Positions 1 through 8,221 of a DNA stretch of 64,000 nucleotides are shown piece by piece (the first letter of the stretch is position 1; each line of letters begins with the position of its first letter). The notes under the pieces were generated by a model. That model made no database searches. It had not been told where the DNA came from and saw only the letters and a program-made list of their open reading frames with translations. The stretch is from contig NC_013939.1 in the NCBI RefSeq assembly GCF_000010985.1, forward strand, positions 1,641,501 through 1,705,500, in the 5' to 3' direction. The translations under genes and the position numbers were made by a program. The DNA is from Deferribacter desulfuricans SSM1. GTDB taxonomy: Bacteria > Chrysiogenota > Deferribacteres > Deferribacterales > Deferribacteraceae.

Positions 1-1872
1 TTTACTATATGATTCAAGATTTATCCCTTTTGAAAATCCCAATAAATATGCAATTTCAACATCTGATTTAGCATCTACTTCTGGCTCTATCACTTTTACA
101 TACTTGATGACTCTACCGTCAACAGTAATGTAAGTCCCCTCAGACTCCAAATGAGCTAAAACTGGTAAAATAGCAAATGCATTTTTATTAAAATCGTTTA
201 AGAATAAATCAGCTGAAATGAAGTAATCTACTTTATTTATCGCATTTCTTAACTTCTTATAATAACCTTTAGTGTCAAATGGATAAAAATCAGCAACAAA
301 CAGAAACTTAATCTTACCATCTTCAATCTCATTAGTTAACTTATCAACATCATATCTATTAAAAAGGTTTAAATTAAACATAGCGTTTATATTTGGTTTA
401 TCGAATGTATAGAAAAAGCCATTCAAATTATCATGACCTATATAATCAACAAATGCAAAAACTGATTTATAATTAGCTTCAGCTTCTAAAAATTCATTGC
501 CAACTATAAATGTTACATTTTTTGCTTTAGAAATATATTCTCTAATATCCTTATATATTTGATCATCATCATTCTTTATCTTTTCAAATTCATTTGCAAA
601 GTTTCCATAATCAGCAACAATAGAAACATCTGTGTAATAATCATATTCATATCTCTTTAATCCAATTGTAACCAATTTTGAATCGTTATGAACTACACCA
701 TTTGTTAAAAACCACTTATATCCTAAAGACTCCCTTTGTAAATCAGCTCCAATAACAAAAATCAAATCTGATCTTTTAATATCCTCTAACTTCCCTACAA
801 CATCATATGTTTCAAACTTTTCGTAATAATCATTAAAAAACTTTTGGTTATAAAAAGCTACATCCGTAACAATCTTTTCACATCCAATAGATTCAGCTAA
901 CTTTTTATAATTATACAGTGCTTCATTTGATAACCTACTCCCTAAAACAAATGCAACACTATCCTTACCATATCTATCCAAAACTTCATCAAGCTTTGAT
1001 TTTACCACATCAATAGCAGCATTCCACTCTATAGACTTAAATTCGCCATTCTCTTTAACAAGAGGAGTTTTTACCCTATCGCTATGCTCAGTATATTTAT
1101 AAGCATATCTTGCAAGAGAACAAATATAACTATTTTCCCCTTTTTCACTTTTGTATATTACATTTTCATGCTTGCCATATTTTACCGAGCACCCTACAGG
1201 GCAATAATTACAAGAAGTTTCAACATACTCTAAATCCCAATTTCTAACACTATGTTTATAAGGTTTATCAAGCAATGCCCCAACAGGGCAAAAATCAACA
1301 CAAAGACCGCAAAAATCGCAGTCTAATCCAGATTCATTGACTGTAGTAATGAGATTGTTAAATCCCCGCTCCTCAATTTTCAAAGCACTACACCCTGCAA
1401 TTTCATGACATACTTTAACACACCTTTCGCATAAAACACACAAATTAGCATCGTGAATAATCATATCCCAGTCAAACTTGGGCTTATTAGGTTTTGTAGA
1501 TTTTACAGACTCCTCGTTTATACCAAATTCATAAGTTGTATCCTGCAACATACATTCTCCAGCTTTATCACAAACTGGACAATCGAGAGGATGTTTAATA
1601 AGTATAAACTCAAGATTTCTTTTACGCTGTTTCCAAACAGTTTCTGTATCTGTATAAACTTTCATCCCATCTATGGCATAAGTTACACAGGATGCAACAG
1701 GTTTTTCCAACCCCTCAACTTCAACAAGACACAATCTACAAGCACCAGTAGGAGTGATGTCTTTCAAATAACACATAACTGGTATATAGATATCATTTCT
1801 TCTTGCGACATCTAAAACTGTTTCACCCTCTTTAAAATCGTAAGGCTTATCATTTATAAAAATTTTACCCAT
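1..1872 (-). CDS. sfrA: SfrA-like / NuoG-like iron-sulfur and molybdopterin-fold oxidoreductase subunit (C-terminus cut by window edge)
   Basis: An open frame runs without a stop from about 1890 to the left edge. Cysteine motifs come in the NuoG order: plant-type [2Fe-2S] (C34, C45, C48, C62), His-Cys3 (H94, C98, C101, C107), two [4Fe-4S] sets (C145/148/151/155 and C185/188/191/195), then the molybdopterin-domain cluster (C221/224/228/251). No Cys or Sec is seen at the usual metal-ligand position of formate dehydrogenases, which favours a NuoG/SfrA-type electron-transfer subunit. The ATG at 1872 is chosen because AGGAG lies 7 nt upstream and the protein then begins MGKIFIND, as in this family. 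An upstream ATG at 1890 (GGAG 7 nt before) is the alternative. It directly follows sfrB. The Geobacter SfrAB pair is an NADPH-dependent Fe(III) reductase; a complex I subunit or FDH-like protein is the other reading. Confidence 0.75.
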   Translation of the reverse strand, partial: MGKIFINDKPYDFKEGETVLDVARRNDIYIPVMCYLKDITPTGACRLCLVEVEGLEKPVASCVTYAIDGMKVYTDTETVWKQRKRNLEFILIKHPLDCPVCDKAGECMLQDTTYEFGINEESVKSTKPNKPKFDWDMIIHDANLCVLCERCVKVCHEIAGCSALKIEERGFNNLITTVNESGLDCDFCGLCVDFCPVGALLDKPYKHSVRNWDLEYVETSCNYCPVGCSVKYGKHENVIYKSEKGENSYICSLARYAYKYTEHSDRVKTPLVKENGEFKSIEWNAAIDVVKSKLDEVLDRYGKDSVAFVLGSRLSNEALYNYKKLAESIGCEKIVTDVAFYNQKFFNDYYEKFETYDVVGKLEDIKRSDLIFVIGADLQRESLGYKWFLTNGVVHNDSKLVTIGLKRYEYDYYTDVSIVADYGNFANEFEKIKNDDDQIYKDIREYISKAKNVTFIVGNEFLEAEANYKSVFAFVDYIGHDNLNGFFYTFDKPNINAMFNLNLFNRYDVDKLTNEIEDGKIKFLFVADFYPFDTKGYYKKLRNAINKVDYFISADLFLNDFNKNAFAILPVLAHLESEGTYITVDGRVIKYVKVIEPEVDAKSDVEIAYLLGFSKGINLESYSK

Positions 1873-1891
1873 ACCAGTACTCCTACTCATT

Positions 1892-3847
1892 TTATTTCTC
1901 CAAACCTATCATTGCCATTCTTACACATCTCAAACATCTTGTAGCTTCTAAATAAGCTTGACTTTCAGTATACGGTTTTTCAATCTCTTCAAAATTTCTA
2001 ACTCTCACTTCTGGAGGCAATTTTTCTTGATGTACCCTTGGAATCGTATGAGTTTCCTGAATCCTTTCGTTTTTATCAAATACCTTATTTCTATAAAGTG
2101 TCAATTCCAACTTCTCTTGATCAGTCAAATAAGGCTCACCTTCCATCAAATATCTATTGATCATCTTAGCAGCCCATCTTGCAGCACCAATAGCTTTAAC
2201 TACAGTTGCTGGTCCCCATTCACAGTCACCAGCTGCAAAAATACCCGGTACGTCAGTCATATACAAATCTTCTTTAACAGCTATCGTATTCCACCTTGTA
2301 ACTTTTATACCATCCTCTTCACTTAAAAAGTCTAGATCAGGGAACTGTCCAATAGCTGGTATAATCGTATCACATTCTATTACAAAATTAGACCCTGGAA
2401 TTGGCTCAGGTCTTCTTCTACCAGATTCATCAGGCTCACCAAGTTGCATTCTAACACATTCAACACCAACGAGCTTTCCATTTTCAGCTATAAGTTTAAC
2501 AGGATTACATAAAAAGTGAAACTTTACACCTTCCTCTTCCGCATCAGCCACTTCATAATCCTCAGCTGGCATTTCTGCTCTTGACCTTCTATATACAAGA
2601 TTAACATCTTCACTACCCAATCTCAACGCAGTCCTTACACAGTCAATAGCTGTATTACCACCACCAACCACAACAACTCTATTACCTATTTTTACCTCTT
2701 CACCTAAAGCAACTCTTCTCAAAAACCCAATACCGCTATCCATTACTCCTTCATAACCTTCTTTCTCACCCTCAACACCCATATCACGACTTTTAAAAGC
2801 ACCAATTGCAAGCAAAACTGCATCATATTTCTGCTTTAAATCTTTAAGAAAAATATCTCTACCAAGCTTTGTGTTATATTGTATTTCTACTCCTAAAGAT
2901 TGAACAATCTCTACTTCTCTTCTAAGCAAATGTCTTGGTTGTCTATAATCAGGGATACCAACTGCTACCATCCCTCCAGGTTCTGGCAACATTTCATAGA
3001 TTTTTACCTGATGCCCCACAATTGCAAGATAATATGCAGCAGTTAAGCCAGCAGGGCCTGCACCCACAATAGCAACCTTTTTACCGGTATCTTCTTCTCT
3101 AATCCTTTCAATATCAGGCTCTTTATGATGATAATATTCATAATCCCATGGTGTTCTTTTCAATACCATAATATTCACAGGATCATCGATAAGCCCTCTC
3201 CTACAATTTGACTCACATGGGTGAGGACAAACTCTACCGCAAACACCAGGAAGAGGCATCGTTGTTCTAATAATTTTTAAAGCTTCAAGATATCTATGAT
3301 CTTTTATCGCTTCAATAAACTCTGGAATTTTTACATTTGCAGGACATCCAGCTGTACAAGGTGCTGTAAGATGTTTAACATAATTCAAATCTTTATTTTC
3401 TGCAGAATCCAAAGTTTCGAACTTATCTTCCATAAAATTTTTCAAAAACTGTCTTACTGGCACAGTTGAAGTAGGCGCAACAGTACATTTAGCTGAAACA
3501 TAAATAGAATAAGCTATATCATAAGCTAATTCTATATCCTCTTTTTTGAATCCATCATTTTTAATCTTTTGAAGTTGTTCAGCCAAAATCCTTGTACCCA
3601 TCCTACCTGGGAAACATCTACCACAGCAACCATAACTACTTATCTCAAACATATACTCAGTCAAAACATCAAGGATATTGACATCTTTATCAAAAACCAA
3701 AAACCCGTTCCAATTTACAAAAACTTTTAATTTTTTACCGTTAAAATTCTCATCAATTTTGATAGGAGCTTCACTCCACTCCTCATATGGTTTTTCTCTA
3801 TTATCAATAAGTTGATCATTCCAAAAACCGTAGTAAACTTTTGCCAT
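1892..3847 (-). CDS. sfrB: SfrB-like NADPH oxidoreductase: NuoF [4Fe-4S] domain fused to GltD-type flavoprotein
   Basis: 651 residues. Residues about 60-145 resemble the C-terminal [4Fe-4S] domain of NuoF (CGRCFPGRMG at 75-84, C121 in a CTVAP segment), but the third NuoF cysteine is Gly here and an extra C74 precedes. Residues 160-215 carry the N-terminal cluster cysteines of the glutamate synthase small subunit family (C164, C168, C203, C207, C211, C215). A first dinucleotide fold (GAGPAG, about 252) should bind FAD and a second (VVVVGGGNTA, 381-390) NAD(P)H. The end has a CLRC motif. This architecture and the adjacent NuoG-like gene match SfrB of the Geobacter NADPH:Fe(III) oxidoreductase. 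It is probably cytoplasmic, passing NADPH electrons to SfrA. GGAGAGG precedes the ATG. An NfnB-like or complex I input module is an alternative. Confidence 0.75.
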   Translation of the reverse strand: MAKVYYGFWNDQLIDNREKPYEEWSEAPIKIDENFNGKKLKVFVNWNGFLVFDKDVNILDVLTEYMFEISSYGCCGRCFPGRMGTRILAEQLQKIKNDGFKKEDIELAYDIAYSIYVSAKCTVAPTSTVPVRQFLKNFMEDKFETLDSAENKDLNYVKHLTAPCTAGCPANVKIPEFIEAIKDHRYLEALKIIRTTMPLPGVCGRVCPHPCESNCRRGLIDDPVNIMVLKRTPWDYEYYHHKEPDIERIREEDTGKKVAIVGAGPAGLTAAYYLAIVGHQVKIYEMLPEPGGMVAVGIPDYRQPRHLLRREVEIVQSLGVEIQYNTKLGRDIFLKDLKQKYDAVLLAIGAFKSRDMGVEGEKEGYEGVMDSGIGFLRRVALGEEVKIGNRVVVVGGGNTAIDCVRTALRLGSEDVNLVYRRSRAEMPAEDYEVADAEEEGVKFHFLCNPVKLIAENGKLVGVECVRMQLGEPDESGRRRPEPIPGSNFVIECDTIIPAIGQFPDLDFLSEEDGIKVTRWNTIAVKEDLYMTDVPGIFAAGDCEWGPATVVKAIGAARWAAKMINRYLMEGEPYLTDQEKLELTLYRNKVFDKNERIQETHTIPRVHQEKLPPEVRVRNFEEIEKPYTESQAYLEATRCLRCVRMAMIGLEK

Positions 3848-3872
3848 AAGCCTCTCCGTAACATATGTTATG

Positions 3873-3885
3873 GTATACTGTATAC
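3873..3885. promoter_or_regulatory. Palindrome GTATACTGTATAC upstream of sfrB, candidate operator
   Basis: A palindrome of two GTATAC half-sites lies 26 bp upstream of the sfrB start. Read toward sfrB it is TTGTATACAGTATACC. Nearly the same word (TTGTATACAATATAC) occurs upstream of the TorD-like gene at 17508-17522. It resembles sites bound by dimeric repressors such as GntR-type proteins, but the regulator is unknown. Confidence 0.4.
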
Positions 3886-4037
3886 AATTTTGATTTATAA
3901 CACAAAAATATGATATTGTCTATATTAAAAAACAACTATTTATAAAACCTTTTTATAAAAAACAACAAACTTTGTTATAATATGCTATAATATATAAAAG
4001 ATGAAATAATATGGCACAATAAGAATAGGAGGTTACA

Positions 4038-4769
4038 ATGAAACAGGTTAACTTATTTTTAACATTATTACTATTTTTACTTTATCCATTAGTTTCAACT
4101 TCAGGTGTTATTTTAACAGCACACCAAAATAACACAACAACAAAAGATTATATTGAAGGAAAATGGTTAAAGAGTGTTACTGGTAACTTTGAGTTCATTT
4201 TTAATGGCTCTAAGAAAACAGCGTATTTAGTAAATCATAAAGAAAAATCTGTCACAATCACTACACAAGAAGATTTGGCCAAAATGAAAAAATTTAGTGC
4301 AATGATGGGAAACAGTTTTGGCTATACCAACCAAAAACCACCTAAAATAACAACTAAAGTAGTAAAAATCGGAAGAAAAAGAATAGCAGGTTGTAATACC
4401 ACTGGCTATAAAATATATTCCGATAACAGCGATGTTGAAGAAGTTTACTTCTGCAATGATTCAAAATTAATAAAAAGTTTTAACACAGCTTTAGCAAATG
4501 ACTTAAAGGAGTTTTCTTCTTTTAACGAATCTCAGGACATATATAATTATAATTTGAAAAAATATGGTATACCTTTTCTTATTAAAGATGTAAAACGAAA
4601 CCAAATTATTTATGAGGTAAAAAACGTTGAATATAAAAAATTAAAAAGTTCAACTTTCAGTTACCCCAAAAATTACAAAATAATTAGAACAGCTGATATG
4701 TTTAAACAAATTCCACAAATACCACAAGGTTTGCCAGGGAATATCCCAAACATACCAGGTCAATATTGA
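4038..4769 (+). CDS. Exported protein of unknown function, DUF4412-like
   Basis: 243 residues with an N-terminal signal peptide (MKQVN, then a Leu-rich hydrophobic stretch to about residue 22). The remainder is soluble, basic and predicted beta-rich, with two cysteines (ACG-CNTTG and YFCND segments) that could form a disulfide in the periplasm. The pattern of a KK...VNH...K segment followed by an RKRIAGC...Y.IY segment recalls the DUF4412 family, whose function is not established. The tail is Pro/Gln/Ile-rich (IPQIPQGLPGNIPNIPG), like a flexible C-terminal extension. AGGAGG lies 6 nt before the ATG. A TATAAT (3986-3991) sits upstream without a clear -35. The gene is divergent from sfrBA and separated from the thi operon by its riboswitch. 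Confidence 0.6.
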   Translation: MKQVNLFLTLLLFLLYPLVSTSGVILTAHQNNTTTKDYIEGKWLKSVTGNFEFIFNGSKKTAYLVNHKEKSVTITTQEDLAKMKKFSAMMGNSFGYTNQKPPKITTKVVKIGRKRIAGCNTTGYKIYSDNSDVEEVYFCNDSKLIKSFNTALANDLKEFSSFNESQDIYNYNLKKYGIPFLIKDVKRNQIIYEVKNVEYKKLKSSTFSYPKNYKIIRTADMFKQIPQIPQGLPGNIPNIPGQY

Positions 4770-4812
4770 TTAAACAGCTTGAAATTTTACAATTTTAAAC
4801 TATTATAAATTT

Positions 4813-4893
4813 TACCGTGGGGGTGCTCCATATGGGGCTGAGATAATACCCCTTGAACCTGATCCGGATAATGCCGGCGCAGGGAAACGGTTT
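4813..4893 (+). promoter_or_regulatory. TPP riboswitch (THI element)
   Basis: The diagnostic TPP aptamer strings are present in order: GGGGGTGCTCC, CTGAGA, ACCCCTTGAACCTGATC, and GGATAATGCCGGCGCAGGGAA, closed by ACCGT/ACGGT as P1. It lies in front of thiC. The 3' strand of P1 (AAACGG, 4885-4890) can also pair with CCGTTT (4913-4918) that forms part of the following terminator. This gives a simple antiterminator/terminator switch: bound TPP frees the terminator. Confidence 0.95.
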
Positions 4894-4904
4894 AGGAAAA
4901 ACAT

Positions 4905-4943
4905 AATCCTTTCCGTTTTCTGCGGCGGAAAGGATTTTTTTTT
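4905..4943 (+). terminator. Intrinsic terminator of the TPP riboswitch
   Basis: AATCCTTTCCG (4905-4915) pairs with CGGAAAGGATT (4926-4936), followed by a run of T to 4943. It is the expression platform of the riboswitch and sits just before the thiC ribosome-binding site (GAAAGGAG). Confidence 0.9.
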
Positions 4944-4957
4944 AGAAAGGAGAAGTT

Positions 4958-6235
4958 ATGACTCAAATTGAAGCAGCTAAAAAAGGTATAATAACCGATG
5001 TAATGAAAAAAATCGCTTTGGATGAAAAAATTGATGCTGAAGAGCTAAGAAACCTTGTTGCTGAAGGGAAAGTTGTTATTCCCAAAAATAAAAACCACAA
5101 TTTCCCAAATGTTATGGGTATAGGTAAAAAACTTCGCACTAAAATCAACGCAAATATAGGCACAAGTATCGACTGCCCTTCTATTGAAAGAGAAATAAAA
5201 AAACTACATGTTGCTATAAAAGCTGGGGCAGACAGTATAATGGACTTATCCACTGGTGGGGATTTGCAGGCTATTAGAAAAGCAATTTTAGAAGAATCCA
5301 CTGTTATGGTGGGAGCTGTCCCAATATATGCCGTTGCAGCAAAATTAGCAGAAAAGGACATCCCTACTCATAAAATGGATCCAGAGGAATTATTACGTTC
5401 AATTGAAGAACAGTGTAAAGAGGGTATAGATTATATAACTGTTCATTGCGGTGTCACTAAAGAATCCGTTGAAAGGATGGACCGCACAGATAGAGTATGC
5501 GGTATTGTAAGCCGTGGTGGTTCCATTTTAGCTGATTGGATTAGAAAAAACAATAAAGAAAACCCTCTTTTCGAATATTATGATGATCTACTATCAATCG
5601 CTTATAAATATGATGTTACCTTAAGCCTTGGAGATGGTTTTAGACCTGGAGCTATAGCAGATGCCACTGACAGAGCCCAAATTGATGAGCTTATAATTTT
5701 GGGTGAATTAGCTAAAAGAGCACGCGAAAAAAATGTTCAAGCTATGATTGAAGGGCCAGGACACGTTCCTATAAATCAAATCGAAGCAAATATCCTTTTA
5801 GAAAAAAGATTATGTGATGAAGCACCTTTTTATATTTTAGGACCATTGCCAACAGATATTGCACCTGGCTACGATCATATTACGAGTGCTATTGGTGGAG
5901 CAATTGCTGGAGCAGCTGGAGCTGATTTCCTCTGTTACGTAACCCCTGCTGAACATTTATGTTTACCCGATGAAGAAGATGTACATCAAGGTGTAATTGC
6001 TTCTAAAATTGCTGCACATATTGCAGATATTGCAAAAGGGGTTCCAGGAGCTTTTGAAAGAGACTATATGATGAGTAAATATAGAAAAGAGCTAAACTGG
6101 GAAGGGATGTTTTCTTTAGCAATTGATCCAGAAAGAGCGAGAGAAAAATTTCAGAAAAATAGAGACATTGAATCATGCACAATGTGTGGTAAATTATGCG
6201 CAGTAAAGATAGATCAAAAATTGCCGACTATCTAA
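4958..6235 (+). CDS. thiC: Phosphomethylpyrimidine synthase ThiC
   Basis: 425 residues, the normal length for the short bacterial ThiC. This radical-SAM enzyme converts aminoimidazole ribotide to hydroxymethylpyrimidine phosphate, the pyrimidine half of thiamine. Recognisable stretches are GADSIMDLSTGGDL, the IEGPGHVP region and, at the C-terminus, the CxxCxxxxC cluster motif (SCTMCGKLC) that ligates its [4Fe-4S] cluster. GAAAGGAG precedes the ATG. It is the first gene of thiC-thiE-thiL and is controlled by the TPP riboswitch directly upstream. Its 3' end overlaps thiE by 40 nt. Confidence 0.97.
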   Translation: MTQIEAAKKGIITDVMKKIALDEKIDAEELRNLVAEGKVVIPKNKNHNFPNVMGIGKKLRTKINANIGTSIDCPSIEREIKKLHVAIKAGADSIMDLSTGGDLQAIRKAILEESTVMVGAVPIYAVAAKLAEKDIPTHKMDPEELLRSIEEQCKEGIDYITVHCGVTKESVERMDRTDRVCGIVSRGGSILADWIRKNNKENPLFEYYDDLLSIAYKYDVTLSLGDGFRPGAIADATDRAQIDELIILGELAKRAREKNVQAMIEGPGHVPINQIEANILLEKRLCDEAPFYILGPLPTDIAPGYDHITSAIGGAIAGAAGADFLCYVTPAEHLCLPDEEDVHQGVIASKIAAHIADIAKGVPGAFERDYMMSKYRKELNWEGMFSLAIDPERAREKFQKNRDIESCTMCGKLCAVKIDQKLPTI

Positions 6236-6837
6236 AGTGTTATATAATTTTAGAAACCGATTTAATCAAACTCCCATTAGAAGAGTTTCTTAATCAGTGT
6301 ATCGAAGCTGGAGCTAAAATGTTCCAGCTTCGCAATAAACATAAAACAGCAAGAGAAAACTTTCATATTGGAGAATCAATTAAAAAAATTCTCGATGGAA
6401 AAGATGTTTTTTTCATAATTAATGATAGAGTTGATCTTGCTCTCTGTTTAGATGCTGATGGAGTACATCTGGGAGAAAAGGATCTACCAGCAGATATTGT
6501 CAAAAGAAAATACAAAGATTTAATTATAGGTTATTCTTGTAATAATCTAAGCGATATTAATTATGCAAATCAAACAAATGTAGATTATATTGGCATTGGC
6601 CCAGCATTTCCTACTAAAACAAAAGAGGATCATAGAACAGTTTTATCTAAAGAAGATTATAACAAATTATTAAGCCATACAAATTTACCTGCAGTAGCTA
6701 TCGGTGGAATTACTCCTAAAAACATATCTAAATTTCATGACATTCCAATTTCTGGATTTGCAGTTAGTTCTTACATATGTGCATCAGAAAACCCTTTTGA
6801 AGCAGTTAAAAATATTTTGAGTTTTTTTCATGAATGA
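6196..6837 (+). CDS. thiE: Thiamine-phosphate synthase ThiE
   Basis: 213 residues, a TIM-barrel enzyme joining HMP pyrophosphate and thiazole phosphate to make thiamine phosphate. Family motifs visible are FQLRNK (about 42-47), INDRVDLAL, ADGVHLGEKDLP, IGIGPAFPTKTKEDH and VAIGGITPKNI. The only in-frame ATG lies inside thiC, giving a 40-nt overlap, so translation is probably coupled. The first 14 residues are extra to the usual family start. It overlaps thiL by 8 nt. Confidence 0.93.
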   Translation: MRSKDRSKIADYLKCYIILETDLIKLPLEEFLNQCIEAGAKMFQLRNKHKTARENFHIGESIKKILDGKDVFFIINDRVDLALCLDADGVHLGEKDLPADIVKRKYKDLIIGYSCNNLSDINYANQTNVDYIGIGPAFPTKTKEDHRTVLSKEDYNKLLSHTNLPAVAIGGITPKNISKFHDIPISGFAVSSYICASENPFEAVKNILSFFHE

Positions 6838-7711
6838 ATTTGATTTTATAGAAGCCCTGAAGACATTATCAAAGAACAAAGATATTTCACTAAACTTATC
6901 AGATGATGCTGCAGTTTTAAACAATTATATAATCAGTAAAGACATATTAATAGAAGACGTTCATTTTATATATAGACAAAACTTAGATGATATCATATTC
7001 AAAGCTGTCACCTCAAATGTCAGTGACATTGCCGCAATGGGCGGAACGGCAAAATATATAATGGCAGGTTTTGGGCTATCTCAAAAAATAGATAAAAAAA
7101 AGCTAATAGATTCACTCAAAATTGCTCTGGATTTTTACAACTTAGATTTAATAGGTGGAGACACCTCTTATTCCGACAAATTTTTTATTTCCATAACTAT
7201 AATTGGAACAAAAAATAAATATTTATTAAAAAGAAGTGGTGCCAAAGCTGGTGATTTAATATGCGTTTCAAGACCTGTGGGGTATGCAAAAAAATATTTA
7301 GAGGAAGAACTTTCTGGTAAAAATGAAAACAGACATTATAGATTTACTGCGGAAACAAAACTTGGTGAATATCTTGGAAACAATGAAGGTGTTACCAGTT
7401 GCACGGATATAAGTGATGGACTGGGGATTGATACTACCTCAATTGCAATTGCAAGCAATAAAAAAATTTTTCTATTAGGTGAAAACTTATCAGAGCTATC
7501 ACCAGATTTACCAATTGATGATGTTTTAAGTTCTGGCGAAGAATACGCCCTTTTATTTACAGTAAATCCTCTTTATTTTGATAATCTTTTAAAGAATGCA
7601 CCTAAAAAATTTCATGTAATTGGCGTTGTAATTGAAGGGGAAGGTGCTTATCTACTGAGTGAAAAAAGGTACGAAAGGTTATCAAAGTTTGGTTTCACAC
7701 ATAAACTTTAA
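6830..7711 (+). CDS. thiL: Thiamine-monophosphate kinase ThiL
   Basis: 293 residues. It phosphorylates thiamine monophosphate to the cofactor TPP, the last step of the pathway started by thiC and thiE. It shows the PurM/ThiL-fold features: LSDDAAVL (metal-binding acidic residues), EDVHF, a Gly-rich SDIAAMGG segment, LIGGDTSY and TDISDGLGID. Slightly shorter than the roughly 320 residues typical of enterobacteria. Start overlaps the thiE end by 8 nt, consistent with one operon. Confidence 0.93.
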   Translation: MNEFDFIEALKTLSKNKDISLNLSDDAAVLNNYIISKDILIEDVHFIYRQNLDDIIFKAVTSNVSDIAAMGGTAKYIMAGFGLSQKIDKKKLIDSLKIALDFYNLDLIGGDTSYSDKFFISITIIGTKNKYLLKRSGAKAGDLICVSRPVGYAKKYLEEELSGKNENRHYRFTAETKLGEYLGNNEGVTSCTDISDGLGIDTTSIAIASNKKIFLLGENLSELSPDLPIDDVLSSGEEYALLFTVNPLYFDNLLKNAPKKFHVIGVVIEGEGAYLLSEKRYERLSKFGFTHKL

Positions 7712-7740
7712 ATTTAATTTATATAAATTTTAATTTAATC

Positions 7741-7769
7741 TTGACATCATTTTTTTATTTTTTTATTGT
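7741..7769 (+). promoter_or_regulatory. Promoter for Rrf2 regulator-cydAB
   Basis: TTGACA (7741-7746), 17-nt spacer, TATTGT (7764-7769). It lies between thiL and the Rrf2 gene, and its -10 is embedded in the palindrome that follows. Confidence 0.65.
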
Positions 7770-7789
7770 TTACCTGAGAGGTAAACAAT
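7765..7789. promoter_or_regulatory. Perfect 10-bp inverted repeat covering the -10, RBS and start of the Rrf2 gene
   Basis: ATTGTTTACC (7765-7774), TGAGA spacer, GGTAAACAAT (7780-7789). The repeat starts in the -10 hexamer and ends at the base before the ATG, with GAGAGG serving as RBS inside it. As an operator it would block transcription initiation; as RNA it would bury the RBS. Autoregulation by the Rrf2 protein is a reasonable inference. Confidence 0.6.
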
Positions 7790-8212
7790 ATGGCTGAGTA
7801 TATCACAAGAGAAGTTGATTACGCTATAAGGATTGTTGCTTATCTTGCAGGTAAAGATGAAAGAATAAAAATAGATGAAATATGTAAAAAACTTTATCTA
7901 AAAAGACCTTTCGTAATAAAAATCATTCACAAACTTAACAAATGTCATATATTAAAAACATATACCGGTAAAAACGGTGGAATTTTATTGGCTATGGATG
8001 TTTCAGAGCTTAGCCTATACGACATTTTTCAATGTCTCGGATTTAAAACAACAATAAATATATGCACAGAAAAACCTGAGCATTGTGAATTAAATCCAAT
8101 TTGCAATATCACAACCTTTTTTGCAGGGATAGAGAAATCTTTAGTAAACAAGCTAAAAAATGCAAAAATAAAAGATTTCATCTTTAACGATGAAGATTTA
8201 AATAAAATGTAG
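7790..8212 (+). CDS. Rrf2-family iron-sulfur transcriptional regulator (IscR/NsrR-like)
   Basis: 140 residues. The N-terminal winged helix (YAIRIVAYLA, then a helix-turn-helix around residues 28-50) is typical of Rrf2 proteins. Three cysteines, C92-x6-C99-x5-C105, sit where IscR and NsrR bind a [2Fe-2S] or [4Fe-4S] cluster, so it should sense oxygen, NO or cluster status. C32, C52 and C82 are extra. It is 9 nt upstream of cydA and almost certainly controls the cytochrome bd genes, and itself through the palindrome at its start. Which signal it senses cannot be told from sequence. Confidence 0.85.
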   Translation: MAEYITREVDYAIRIVAYLAGKDERIKIDEICKKLYLKRPFVIKIIHKLNKCHILKTYTGKNGGILLAMDVSELSLYDIFQCLGFKTTINICTEKPEHCELNPICNITTFFAGIEKSLVNKLKNAKIKDFIFNDEDLNKM

Positions 8213-8221
8213 GAGGCAGAT

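Noticed and set aside
1453-1815. Plus-strand open frame opposite sfrA
   Set aside because: Antisense shadow of the cysteine-rich sfrA region, which has an intact family sequence on the minus strand.
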